Part shown: positions 9,331 through 17,549 of the stretch, piece by piece
Layout of the letters: each line of letters opens with the position of its first letter
Position numbering within the stretch: position 1 is the stretch's first letter
Position numbers and translations under genes: made by a program
Assembly (NCBI GenBank): GCA_047616325.1
Contig: JBLHGN010000006.1
Span: forward strand, 1 to 34,698
Length of the DNA: 34,698 nucleotides
From: JBLHGN01 sp047616325
GTDB taxonomy: Bacteria; Pseudomonadota; Gammaproteobacteria; Pseudomonadales; Cellvibrionaceae
Direction of reading: 5' to 3'
Notes under the pieces: generated by a model
The model's input: only the letters and a program-made list of their open reading frames with translations
Databases searched by the model: none
What the model was told of the DNA's origin: nothing

Positions 9331-10809
9331 ATGCACAATCTGACCATCGCTGAAATAAGTAAAAAGCTCAAACAGAAAGAGTTTTCCAGCACAGAAGTAA
9401 CCCAACACTTCCTCGATCGCATCAAGCGAATAGATAGCAATTTAAACTGCTTTATTACGCTCACCGAGGAGCAGGCGCTGCGCGAAGCACACGCAGCAGA
9501 TGTGAGACTCGCCCAAGGTGATGCCCCCCTAATGTGTGGCGTTCCCATGGCCCATAAAGATATTTTTTGCACTAAAGGCGTAAAAACAACCTGCGGCTCA
9601 CGCATGCTGGATAACTTTATACCGCCTTACGACGCCACCGTTGTCGAAAATTTTCGCGATGCCGGGGCCGTAATGCTGGGAAAAACCAATATGGACGAAT
9701 TCGCCATGGGCTCTTCCAACGAAACCAGTTATTTTGGGGCCGTAAAAAACCCCTGGGCTACCGACTGCGTGCCGGGAGGCTCCTCCGGTGGATCTGCGGC
9801 CAGTGTGGCGGCCCGAATCGCACCAGCCGCTAGCGCTACAGACACAGGGGGCTCTATTCGTCAGCCCGCCAGTTTGTGCGGGATAACCGGCATAAAGCCT
9901 ACCTACGGACGGGTTTCGCGTTGGGGTATGATCGCCTTCGCCTCCAGCCTCGACCAAGCGGGTACGATGACAAAAACAGCGGAAGACTCCGCCATAATGC
10001 TCAACATTATGGCCAGTTACGACGCCAAAGACTCCACCTGTGTTGACCACCCCATTCCCGACTATACCCGCACTTTGGACGAATCCATCGACGGCATAAC
10101 CATCGGCTTACCGGTGGAATATTTCAGCGAAGGCCTGAACCCCGGCACCCAGACGCGCGTAGAGGAAGCCATTAAAATCTATGAAAAACTCGGCGCCAAG
10201 GTTAAGTCCATCTCTCTGCCCCATTCGCATTTGGCCGTGCCCGCTTATTACGTAATCGCACCCGCGGAATGCTCAGCCAATCTTTCGCGCTTTGACGGCG
10301 TGCGTTATGGCCACCGCTGCGAAGACCCAAAAGATCTTATGGATCTTTATATGCGCTCGCGGGGAGAGGGCTTCGGCGACGAAGTTAAACGAAGAATTCT
10401 GGTGGGCACTTACGCACTATCCGCCGGCTATTACGATGCCTATTACAATAAGGCGCAAAAAGTTCGACGACTTATCATGCAAGACTTTGTCGAAGCGTTT
10501 AAAGGTGTCGATGTCATCATGGGGCCGACGGCACCATCGCCCGCTTTTGCTTTTGGATCCAAGAGCAACGACCCCGTGGCCATGTACTTGGAAGACATCT
10601 ACACCATTGCCACCAACCTTGCGGGCCTACCCGGCATGTCGATACCTTGCGGCCTGGTGGAAAACAAGCCTGTGGGCCTTCAACTTATTGGCAATTTTTT
10701 TAGCGAGGCGAAATTACTCAATATCGCCCACAAATTTCAAGGGCACACTGAGTTTCACACACTGTACCCCAACCCAGAAACCAGCACCAAAACACCGACA
10801 GGAAACTAA
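9331..10809 (+). CDS. gatA: Asp-tRNA(Asn)/Glu-tRNA(Gln) amidotransferase subunit A
   Basis: 492 residues. GatA is the amidase subunit that frees ammonia from glutamine or asparagine and passes it to GatB. The amidase-signature catalytic triad Lys-cisSer-Ser is visible as K76 (VPMAHKDIF), S151 (GGSSGGSAAS) and S175 (DTGGSIRQPA), with the same 99- and 24-residue spacings as in characterised GatA. The start MHNLTIAEIS matches the family start. Unusually for a tight gatCAB operon, 202 bases separate it from gatC, and that gap holds an iterated motif (9194-9249). It ends two bases before the gatB start. Confidence 0.97.
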   Translation: MHNLTIAEISKKLKQKEFSSTEVTQHFLDRIKRIDSNLNCFITLTEEQALREAHAADVRLAQGDAPLMCGVPMAHKDIFCTKGVKTTCGSRMLDNFIPPYDATVVENFRDAGAVMLGKTNMDEFAMGSSNETSYFGAVKNPWATDCVPGGSSGGSAASVAARIAPAASATDTGGSIRQPASLCGITGIKPTYGRVSRWGMIAFASSLDQAGTMTKTAEDSAIMLNIMASYDAKDSTCVDHPIPDYTRTLDESIDGITIGLPVEYFSEGLNPGTQTRVEEAIKIYEKLGAKVKSISLPHSHLAVPAYYVIAPAECSANLSRFDGVRYGHRCEDPKDLMDLYMRSRGEGFGDEVKRRILVGTYALSAGYYDAYYNKAQKVRRLIMQDFVEAFKGVDVIMGPTAPSPAFAFGSKSNDPVAMYLEDIYTIATNLAGLPGMSIPCGLVENKPVGLQLIGNFFSEAKLLNIAHKFQGHTEFHTLYPNPETSTKTPTGN

Positions 10810-10811
10810 GC

Positions 10812-12260
10812 ATGACATGGGAAACCGTCATTGGTCTGGAAGTGCATGTGCAACTTGCCACCCAATCAAAAATATTTTCCGGCGCTAGTATCGCCTTTGG
10901 CGCCGAGCCGAACACGCAAGCTTGCGCCATCGACCTGGCCATGCCCGGCACCTTGCCTGTAGCCAATGAACAAGCATTTCGCTACGCGGTAATGCTTGGC
11001 TTAGCCATCGATGCCGAAATTGGCCAACACTCGGTATTTGAGCGCAAGAACTACTTCTACCCAGACCTCCCCAAAGGCTACCAAACAACGCAATTGGCGC
11101 AACCGATAGTCGGGGCAGGCCATCTTGATATTCAATTGGCCGACGGCCGTGAAAAACGCGTGCGCATACACCATGCCCACCTCGAAGAGGACGCGGGCAA
11201 ATCCTTGCACGAAGATTTTCACGGCATGTCGGGAATAGACCTTAACCGCGCAGGAACCCCCCTTATCGAAGTGGTTTCCGAACCCGACATGCGTTCGTCG
11301 GAGGAAGCCGTGGCCTTTGCGCGCAAACTGCATGCGTTGGTATGTTCTCTGGGTATCTGCGACGGTGAAATGTCTCAGGGCTCGATGCGTTTTGACGTTA
11401 ACATTTCTGTTCGCCACAAGGGTGACGAAGTTTTAGGTACGCGCACTGAAACCAAAAACCTAAATTCATTTCGCTTTATGGAACGCTGCATACACCAGGA
11501 AGTGGAACGTCAAATCGATATTCTCGAAGACGGCGGCACCATTACCCAAGAGACTCGCCTCTACGACGGAGACAACCATGCAGCCAAATCGATGCGTTCA
11601 AAAGAAGAAGCCAACGACTACCGCTACTTCCCCTGCCCCGATCTGCTGCCGGTAGTGCTCGACGACGCCTACATCGAAGGCATTCGCAGCACCTTACCCG
11701 AATTACCCGAGGCCAAACAACAACGCTTTGAGAGGGACTATGGTCTATCCCGCTACGACGCCGAAAGCTTGTCTTCCGATGTCAAAACAGCGGTTTTCTT
11801 TGAAGACACGACCACGCTCTGTAACGACGCCAAACTTGCGGCCAACTGGATCATGGGAGAAGTATCGGCAAAACTAAATAGTCATGAAAAATCCATTAGC
11901 GAATCACAGGTATCGCCACAACAATTGGCCGGACTGATCACCCGCATCAAAGACAGCACCATTTCCAATAAAATCGGCAAGCAGGTATTTGAGGCCATGT
12001 GGAATGGAGAGGGTGATGCCGACAGTATTATTGAAGCAAAAGGCCTGAAACAGGTGTCCGATAGTGGGGCACTGGAAAAGTTGGTAGACGAGGTAATGTA
12101 TAACAGCGCCCAAGAAGTTGAAAATTATCGCGCTGCCGACGAGAGTAAGCGCCCCAAAATGATGGGGTTTTTCGTAGGCCAGATAATGAAAGCATCGCGT
12201 GGGCAAGCTAATCCTCAGCAGCTGAACGCCATTCTTAAAACTAAACTAGACAAGCCGTAA
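10812..12260 (+). CDS. gatB: Asp-tRNA(Asn)/Glu-tRNA(Gln) amidotransferase subunit B
   Basis: 482 residues, normal length. GatB phosphorylates the mischarged Asp- or Glu-tRNA and amidates it with ammonia from GatA. The N-terminal kinase-like cradle opens WETVIGLEVHVQLATQSKIF and contains HLEEDAGKSLHE and the conserved NRAGTPLIEVVSEPD. The middle has ETKNLNSFRFM and the DYRYFPCPDLLP motif. The C-terminal helical/YqeY-like tail (about residues 330-480) ends QIMKASRGQANPQQLNAIL. It starts two bases after gatA stops, so the two are translationally coupled. Confidence 0.97.
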   Translation: MTWETVIGLEVHVQLATQSKIFSGASIAFGAEPNTQACAIDLAMPGTLPVANEQAFRYAVMLGLAIDAEIGQHSVFERKNYFYPDLPKGYQTTQLAQPIVGAGHLDIQLADGREKRVRIHHAHLEEDAGKSLHEDFHGMSGIDLNRAGTPLIEVVSEPDMRSSEEAVAFARKLHALVCSLGICDGEMSQGSMRFDVNISVRHKGDEVLGTRTETKNLNSFRFMERCIHQEVERQIDILEDGGTITQETRLYDGDNHAAKSMRSKEEANDYRYFPCPDLLPVVLDDAYIEGIRSTLPELPEAKQQRFERDYGLSRYDAESLSSDVKTAVFFEDTTTLCNDAKLAANWIMGEVSAKLNSHEKSISESQVSPQQLAGLITRIKDSTISNKIGKQVFEAMWNGEGDADSIIEAKGLKQVSDSGALEKLVDEVMYNSAQEVENYRAADESKRPKMMGFFVGQIMKASRGQANPQQLNAILKTKLDKP

Positions 12261-12322
12261 AAAGGGCGTCTAACACCTGGGTGAAGCGTGCACCAAACCC
12301 ATTATCCACTGGAAAAAGATTC

Positions 12323-12619
12323 ATGAGTATAAAGAAAGACAAACAAAAAGTATTGGGCGAAGTATTTGATGACGAACGCGTTAAGGGCTTTTTAAATGTG
12401 ATAAATGTAGGTGAAACAGACCCCAATTACACTGCACTGGAGCGTGCCTACAGGGGCATGAAAGCCGACAACTTCGCTACTTTTGTTAAATTTTTTGTCG
12501 CCGAGGGCAATAACATTAACTGCACTAATTCCGATGGCCTCACGTTTTTGCAGATCATAAACCGGCACCGCAATAGCGGCCCCTACGCCGTCGCACTTAA
12601 AGCGGCTGGCGCAAAATAA
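12323..12619 (+). CDS. PA4642-family small protein, unknown function
   Basis: 98 residues from the ATG at 12323 (MSIKKDKQKVLGEVFDDERV). A longer frame from 12281 adds 14 residues with no family character, so I chose the internal ATG, which has GGAAAAAG a few bases upstream. The pattern DDERVKGFL, then YTALERAYRGMKADNFATFV, then the glycine-bearing ending VALKAAGAK, matches a conserved small protein of Pseudomonas and relatives (PA4642 type). The C-terminal half reads like one ankyrin-type turn (INCTNSDGLTFLQIINRHR). No signal peptide or membrane segment. It follows gatB closely and may be co-transcribed with it. No function is known to me. Confidence 0.8.
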   Translation: MSIKKDKQKVLGEVFDDERVKGFLNVINVGETDPNYTALERAYRGMKADNFATFVKFFVAEGNNINCTNSDGLTFLQIINRHRNSGPYAVALKAAGAK

Positions 12620-12640
12620 AAAAACCTTTTAAAGTTTTTT
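12619..12640 (+). terminator. Possible weak A/T-rich terminator after the PA4642-type gene
   Basis: Directly after the stop codon an A-run, CTTT, AAAG and T6 can fold into an A/T-rich stem with a bulged C, ending in the T-run. The stem is weak, so this is tentative. Confidence 0.3.
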
Positions 12641-12661
12641 CACCCATATTTAGGTAGGCTT

Positions 12662-13435
12662 GTGCTTCCACCACCAAAACATCAAAACAATTTGGCCACC
12701 GGCGTATTTTATTACACCGAGGGCCTTCGCCTACTTCTCCACCCAAAACTGCGGCCTTACATTCTTGTGCCTCTGCTGGTCAACATCGTTCTGTTCACCT
12801 TTCTAACAGGCGTGATGCTGCATTATTTTGGAGGTTTAATAGATTGGGCAACGGCCTTTATACCTACCTGGTTAGCACCCTTGGCATTTTTGGCCTGGAT
12901 TTTACTGGGAATACTGATGCTGATTATTTATGGCTATAGTTTTAATATGATCACTAATATTATCGCGGCACCATTTTACGGATTGTTGTCGATGAAAACC
13001 GAAGAATTGCTCACAGGAAAAACGCCACCTGACGAATCATTACTAAGAATGATTCCTCGCGTAATGTGGCGAGAACTATGCAAACTTTGGTACTTTTTTT
13101 CGCGTGGGCTAGTGGTGGTATTGGTGATGATTTTGGTGGGTACTATACCTCTCGTGCAGATATTAGCGCCACTAATAGGCTTGGCCTGGGGAGCATGGTC
13201 CATGGCTATTCAATATGCAGATTACCCGGCAGACAACAACCAAAAAAACTTTAAAACTCTGCGCAATTGTCTGTGGCAAAAGAAGTTCAGCAGCACCGGC
13301 TTTGGTGCTTTTATCATGCTGTGCAGCGTCATTCCTATTGTCAATATTTTTGCCATGCCTGCGGCGGTCACCGGTGGCACCTATCTTTGGCTGAGAGAGT
13401 TAAAGAGCTGTCAGGAAGGGGCTTGCCAGATTTAG
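12662..13435 (+). CDS. cysZ: Sulfate transport protein CysZ (EI24/CysZ family)
   Basis: 257 residues with four or more hydrophobic segments: YILVPLLVNIVLFTFLTG, APLAFLAWILLGILMLII, a paired stretch LVVVLVMILVGTIPLVQILA, and FIMLCSVIPIVNIFAMPAAV. The opening NNLATGVFYYTEGLRLLLHPKLRPYI and the AAPFYGLLS motif are typical of CysZ, a proton-coupled, high-affinity sulfate transporter feeding cysteine synthesis. GTG start with AGGTAGG just upstream. It is convergent with the following response-regulator gene, with only 13 bases between the two stop codons. No cysteine-pathway genes are adjacent, so the sulfate role rests on family membership. Confidence 0.88.
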   Translation: MLPPPKHQNNLATGVFYYTEGLRLLLHPKLRPYILVPLLVNIVLFTFLTGVMLHYFGGLIDWATAFIPTWLAPLAFLAWILLGILMLIIYGYSFNMITNIIAAPFYGLLSMKTEELLTGKTPPDESLLRMIPRVMWRELCKLWYFFSRGLVVVLVMILVGTIPLVQILAPLIGLAWGAWSMAIQYADYPADNNQKNFKTLRNCLWQKKFSSTGFGAFIMLCSVIPIVNIFAMPAAVTGGTYLWLRELKSCQEGACQI

Positions 13436-13448
13436 GAGCTCGGTAAAC

Positions 13449-14696
13449 TTAGTCGTCGCCAAGCACCAAATTGCCGCCCGCTTCAATCGCACGCTTCAGA
13501 CACGTAGTCGCCTCACTCACAAGCTCTTCAGCGCCATTTTCACACAAGCTGGATACCCCCGCGCTGAAACCGACAGCAAAAACCTGCCCCTCTGCTTCAA
13601 TTGAAGTGGAACCAAGCACCTGCCTTACACGCTCGATAAAAGCAATGGCCTTGTCGTTGTCCAGCCCCTGCATCAATACACAAAAACGGTGCTCTGACAC
13701 CCTGGCGAACAGAAATCGGCCCAACAGCGATGCAAATTTTTGAACGACAGCAATAACGAGCTGATCCGCTACATCTGCACCATAACTATCCACCACTTCG
13801 GCAAAGGATTCAACTTCAATGGCAGCAATAGATGCCCTCGATCCTAGCATGTTAACCTCCTTCACCACATCATCTGCGCGAGACAAAAAGTATTTCCGAT
13901 TATAAGCTCCAGTCAGCTCATCGCGGTTTGCGGCATCCCGTATTGTTTCAATCAGCTCCATAAATTCCATATTGTGGGAAATTCGACAATAAAACTCCTC
14001 CTGGTTAAACGGCTTTCTTAAAAAGTCGTTGGCACCACTTTTAATAAAATGTGCCGACAGCGACCCATCACTCTCGGAGGACAAACCGATGATTACCAGA
14101 TCGGATTTTTCGTATTTAACCCGAATATTTTTAATCAGTTCGCACCCGTTCATGCGCGGCATATTGTAATCCGTGATCAACAACTTTATACCCGGATTCT
14201 CCAGCAAGACCTTGATCGCCTGAATGCCGTCGTTGGCCTCGAGCACCTCAAACAAATGCAATTTCAGCAAATTACACACGAGTCTTCTCCCTGTGTCGGA
14301 ATCGTCGACGACGAGAATTTTTTTGTTCTGATTTTTAACCAAACGGACAAGCACACTTAAAGCATACTCGTAGGAATAACGCCCCTCCTTGGTCACGTAG
14401 TCAACGATGCCCTTACTCAATAGCATCTCGCGCTTTTGATTTTCATAGCTTCCGGTGAGCACAACAGTGGGGATGTTGAGCGAACGAGTATAATCGACTA
14501 CCTCGCCATCGGGCGCGTCTGGTAGATTAAGATCCACCAAGGCCGCAAAGAACGGCTCTGCCTGCGACTCCACCAACACTTTGGCCTCGGCAAAACTAGT
14601 GGCATAACTGGGATTAAAAAGAGGGCAGGTACCGATAATATGCTTGAGCACCTTCATGACCAGTGCGCTGTCTTCCACCACCAAAATATTTTTCAT
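13449..14696 (-). CDS. Response regulator: two receiver domains plus degenerate GGDEF
   Basis: 415 residues from the ATG at 14696 (MKNILVVEDS); a GTG four codons upstream is possible. Receiver 1 (about 1-120) has acidic residues E8/D9, phospho-acceptor D55 (ALVDLNLPD) and K103. Receiver 2 (about 126-245) has D131/D132, D176 (LLITDYNMPRMNG), a Ser in the switch position, and K228 (FLRKPF). A GGDEF-fold domain follows from DELTGAYNRKYF (about 259). The catalytic GG(D/E)EF loop is replaced by SEHRF (334-338), so diguanylate cyclase activity is unlikely. It may be a c-di-GMP or GTP sensor, or a protein-interaction output. Two hairpins lie in its 5' leader (14727-14782). The cognate kinase is not in the window. 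Confidence 0.9.
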   Translation of the reverse strand: MKNILVVEDSALVMKVLKHIIGTCPLFNPSYATSFAEAKVLVESQAEPFFAALVDLNLPDAPDGEVVDYTRSLNIPTVVLTGSYENQKREMLLSKGIVDYVTKEGRYSYEYALSVLVRLVKNQNKKILVVDDSDTGRRLVCNLLKLHLFEVLEANDGIQAIKVLLENPGIKLLITDYNMPRMNGCELIKNIRVKYEKSDLVIIGLSSESDGSLSAHFIKSGANDFLRKPFNQEEFYCRISHNMEFMELIETIRDAANRDELTGAYNRKYFLSRADDVVKEVNMLGSRASIAAIEVESFAEVVDSYGADVADQLVIAVVQKFASLLGRFLFARVSEHRFCVLMQGLDNDKAIAFIERVRQVLGSTSIEAEGQVFAVGFSAGVSSLCENGAEELVSEATTCLKRAIEAGGNLVLGDD

Positions 14697-14726
14697 TCTC
14701 GTCCACACAGGTTTGTATCACTATTT

Positions 14727-14782
14727 CCTGCCAGGAGGGCAGGCTGCTGCCCTATGAACACCGCGAGAATGTTCATAGGCAG
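14727..14782 (-). other. Two adjacent hairpins in the leader of the response-regulator gene
   Basis: A perfect 6-bp stem CCTGCC/GGCAGG with a 5-base loop (14727-14743) sits next to a 13-bp stem with one bulged base (14747-14760 against 14770-14782; arms CTGCCCTATGAACA and TGTTCATAGGCAG). Neither is followed by a T-run on either strand, so they are not simple terminators. They lie between the rhlB stop and the response-regulator start. A structured leader, an mRNA processing site, or a REP-like element are all possible. Confidence 0.5.
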
Positions 14783-14871
14783 AATAGCTTTACGATAAGT
14801 GTAGACAGAAAAGTACGTTTTCGGAGCCACGATTCGCTTAAATCGGACGAGGTGTGGACCAAAAACAGCGC

Positions 14872-16053
14872 TTATTTTTTCAGGAGGTGGGCAGGCGGTT
14901 GCTCGCAGTGGAGCTTTCGCCCTAATAGTTCTTCGATAGCGGGCAGGAGAAAGGCGTCATCTTCACAGGCAAAACTAATAGAAATGCCGCTATTGCCCGC
15001 TCGACCTGTGCGACCGATACGGTGCACGTAATCCTCTGGTTCTTCGGGAAGGGTGTAATTCACCACGTGAGTAACGTCGTCGATATGAATTCCACGACCG
15101 GCGACATCCGTAGCCACCAACGCCTGTAACTTGCCACGCTTAAAGTCTTCCAGTGTGCGCACGCGTTTTGCCTGCGGAACATCGCCCGTTAAAATCCCGA
15201 CGCGATAGCGCTTTCTCATTAATTTTTCGTGCAGCCTGCGGCACTCATCTCGGCGGTTGGCAAATATCATAAGACTGCCCACGCCAGGTTCGCTAAGTAA
15301 GTTTTCTAGCAGAGTGATTTTTTCGCTGCTCTCTACCAGGTATACCGTCTGCTCTATGGTATCGGTGGCCACAGACTGTGACTCAATCTCGATGGTGCTA
15401 GGGTTGTCGGTCCACTGTTGGGCCAGACGCAACACATCTTCAGAGAAGGTTGCGGAAAACAGCAATGTTTGGCGATGCGTAACTTTTGGCGTCAAGCGCA
15501 CAATGCGTTTAATTTGCGGAATAAATCCCATGTCCAACATGCGATCGGCTTCATCGATAACTAGAATTTCAATCTGATCGAGGTAAACTTCGCGTCTTTC
15601 GCAAAAATCGATAAGACGACCGGGTGTAGCCACCAGAATGTCGACAAAGGTGGAATGCAGATGCTGCAATTGTTTGCCAAAATCCATGCCGCCTACGAGG
15701 GCTTGCACAGAGAGGCCCGTATATTTACCAAGAAGCTTTGCATCTTCTGCAATTTGCATAACCAATTCGCGCGTGGGTGCGAGAATAAGGGCCCTCGGTT
15801 CCCCTGCATATCTGTCGGCAGCTGGGGGGGTTTTAAGCAAATCTTCGTAGATGGCAATTAGAAACGCGGCTGTTTTGCCCGTGCCCGTTTGCGCCTTACC
15901 CAACACGTCGTGGCCAGAGAGACTGTGGGGCAACGACATCGCCTGTATGGGAGAGCAGTACTCGAACCCCATGTCATCGACGGCTTTTAAAATAGAAGGG
16001 GAAAGACCAAGTTCGCTAAATAGGGTTTTATCGGTGGAGTTCTTTTTAGTCAC
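14872..16053 (-). CDS. rhlB: DEAD-box ATP-dependent RNA helicase RhlB
   Basis: 393 residues with the full helicase motif set: Q motif (FEYCSPIQAMSLP), motif I AQTGTGKTAAF (about 54-64), PTRELVMQ, VGGMDFGKQ, VATPGRL, DEAD box in VIDEADRMLDMGF (about 166-178), SAT in LLFSATFSED, ATDVAGRGIHID, and motif VI HRIGRTGRAG. The stretch RYAGEPRALILAPTRELVMQ with VQALVGGMDFGKQ is closer to RhlB than to RhlE, SrmB or DeaD. RhlB unwinds mRNA for decay, in the RNase E degradosome in many species. The basic C-terminal tail is short. A neighbouring rho or trx gene is not present. Confidence 0.88.
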   Translation of the reverse strand: MTKKNSTDKTLFSELGLSPSILKAVDDMGFEYCSPIQAMSLPHSLSGHDVLGKAQTGTGKTAAFLIAIYEDLLKTPPAADRYAGEPRALILAPTRELVMQIAEDAKLLGKYTGLSVQALVGGMDFGKQLQHLHSTFVDILVATPGRLIDFCERREVYLDQIEILVIDEADRMLDMGFIPQIKRIVRLTPKVTHRQTLLFSATFSEDVLRLAQQWTDNPSTIEIESQSVATDTIEQTVYLVESSEKITLLENLLSEPGVGSLMIFANRRDECRRLHEKLMRKRYRVGILTGDVPQAKRVRTLEDFKRGKLQALVATDVAGRGIHIDDVTHVVNYTLPEEPEDYVHRIGRTGRAGNSGISISFACEDDAFLLPAIEELLGRKLHCEQPPAHLLKK

Positions 16054-16211
16054 AAATATGTGTCACATTTATTATTTCAGTTTAGGCACTTAACATCCTC
16101 GCGGACAAAAGCAGTGCGACATTTAAACACAAAACTAGCACTTCACACATTCATTATTCTGCAAGGGAGCATTCATGGGGCCTCGCGGGCCATTCCATAG
16201 TGGAACGCCAA

Positions 16212-16239
16212 TTTACAGCGGTACCAAAGCATGTACAAT
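16212..16239 (+). promoter_or_regulatory. Promoter-like sequence upstream of the epimerase pseudogene
   Basis: TTTACA (16212-16217) and TACAAT (16234-16239) with a 16-base spacer, each five of six matches to the sigma-70 consensus. AGGA at 16255-16258 then precedes the ATG at 16267. This is the best-looking promoter in the window, yet the gene behind it is broken. Confidence 0.55.
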
Positions 16240-16266
16240 GCTGTAATATCTACCAGGATCATCTCT

Positions 16267-17269
16267 ATGAAAATTCTTGTCACAGGCGCCGCTGGCTTTA
16301 TTGGTTTCCATCTCAGCTAGGCCTTATTGGGCCGCGGCGACGAAGTTATCGGCATCGACAATCTCAATGATTACTACGATGTGAATCTCAAACTGGCGCT
16401 TTTAGACAAGCTCCCCCCATAGTAAGTTCACGTTTATTAAACTCGACTTGGCCGACCGCACAGCAATAGATGAACTGTTTGACCAGCATCAATTTGAACG
16501 CGTCATTCATCTGGGCGCCCAGGCCGGGGTGAGGTATTTCATCGACAATCCGCGAACTTACATAGATTCTAACATTATTGGCTTTATCAATATACTTGAG
16601 GGCTGCCGCAATACTGAAGTGCCGCACTTGAGTTACGCGTCATCCAGTTCTGTATATGGTGCCAATACACGCCAATTTTTTTCTGAGCAACACAACGTAG
16701 ACCACCCCGTTTCTCTCTATGCTGCTAGCAAGAAGGCCAACGAATTGATGGCCCACACCTACAGCAATTTATTTAAGCTGCCCACCACGGGGTTACGTTT
16801 TTACTGTGTACGGTCCATGGGGTCGGCCCGATATGGCGCTATTCACATTTGCCAAGGGTGTTATTGAAGGCACACCAATCGGCGTATACAACCACGGCGA
16901 GATGTTCCGCGATTTCACTTACATCGGCGACATTGTTGAAGGGCTAATACGTATCAGCGACAAAATTCCGTCCACCAACGTCAATTGGAGCGGTGACGCT
17001 CCATACCCATCATCCAGCTTTGCCCCCCATTGCGTGTACAACATTGGCAACAACAAGCCCGTCAAACTCACCGACTTTATTGAAGCGATTGAAACCTGCA
17101 CAGGCAAACCCGCCATCAAGAATATGTGCCCATTCAACCCGGTGACGTTGCCTCTACCTTCGCCGACACGCGTGCACTGGCGCGTGAAGTTGGTTTTCAG
17201 CCTAATACGCCAATCACTCAAGGGATTAGCGAATTTGTGACCTGGCACAAAGATTACTATCGCATTTAA
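16267..17269 (+). pseudogene. UDP-glucuronate 4-epimerase-like gene, broken at several places
   Basis: The reading starts MKILVTGAAGFIGFHLS, the Rossmann NAD-binding turn of extended SDR epimerases, then meets an in-frame TAG at 16318-16320. It resumes in the same frame as ALLGRGDEVIGIDNLNDYYD. The frame changes near 16418-16430 and continues FTFIKLDLADRTAIDELFD, including the active-site S and YxxxK region (SSSSVYG; SLYAASKKANELM). It changes again near 16796-16805 (GLRF to TVYGPWGRPDMAL) and again near 17125-17135, then runs GDVASTFADTRALAREVG to a natural end DYYRI at 17267-17269. Total length fits an intact enzyme of about 335 residues converting UDP-glucuronate to UDP-galacturonate for surface polysaccharide. 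With one nonsense and three frame lesions it cannot make a functional protein unless the sequence contains errors. Confidence 0.88.
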
Positions 17270-17404
17270 GCCCATCTTGAGGACTATGTCGGCAAAGCCC
17301 AAAAAAAATCAAACGAGTGTTTCAATTTTCGCTGGAAGAGAGTTATGATTGGCGCTTGTTCACGGGTGACACTCTGCAATCGGCTCCTCATTGGAGAAAT
17401 AAGA

Positions 17405-17491
17405 ATGTCTAATCTTTACCTTATGCACACTAAAACATATAAAAACGAGCGCCTAAACGCTGAGCTAAGAACAATAGATGTAGAGCAGTAA
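17405..17491 (+). CDS. Possible 28-residue peptide upstream of the TonB-dependent receptor
   Basis: An ATG with GGAG eight bases upstream opens a 28-codon frame (MSNLYLMHTKTYKNERLNAE...VEQ) that ends 58 bases before the receptor start. The same frame extends back to an ATG at 17346, giving 48 codons. The peptide is polar, with no signal or membrane segment and no family that I recognise. It could be a leader peptide, a chance frame, or debris; only the strong ribosome site argues for it. Confidence 0.22.
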   Translation: MSNLYLMHTKTYKNERLNAELRTIDVEQ

Positions 17492-17549
17492 AGGCAAGAC
17501 TACACAACATATAAACACCAATAATAAAACAATAATTCAGGAGAATGTG

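Noticed and set aside
10292..10888. 198-codon plus-strand frame overlapping gatA and gatB
   Set aside because: Shifted-frame shadow of gatA and the gatB start, both of which have full family motifs.
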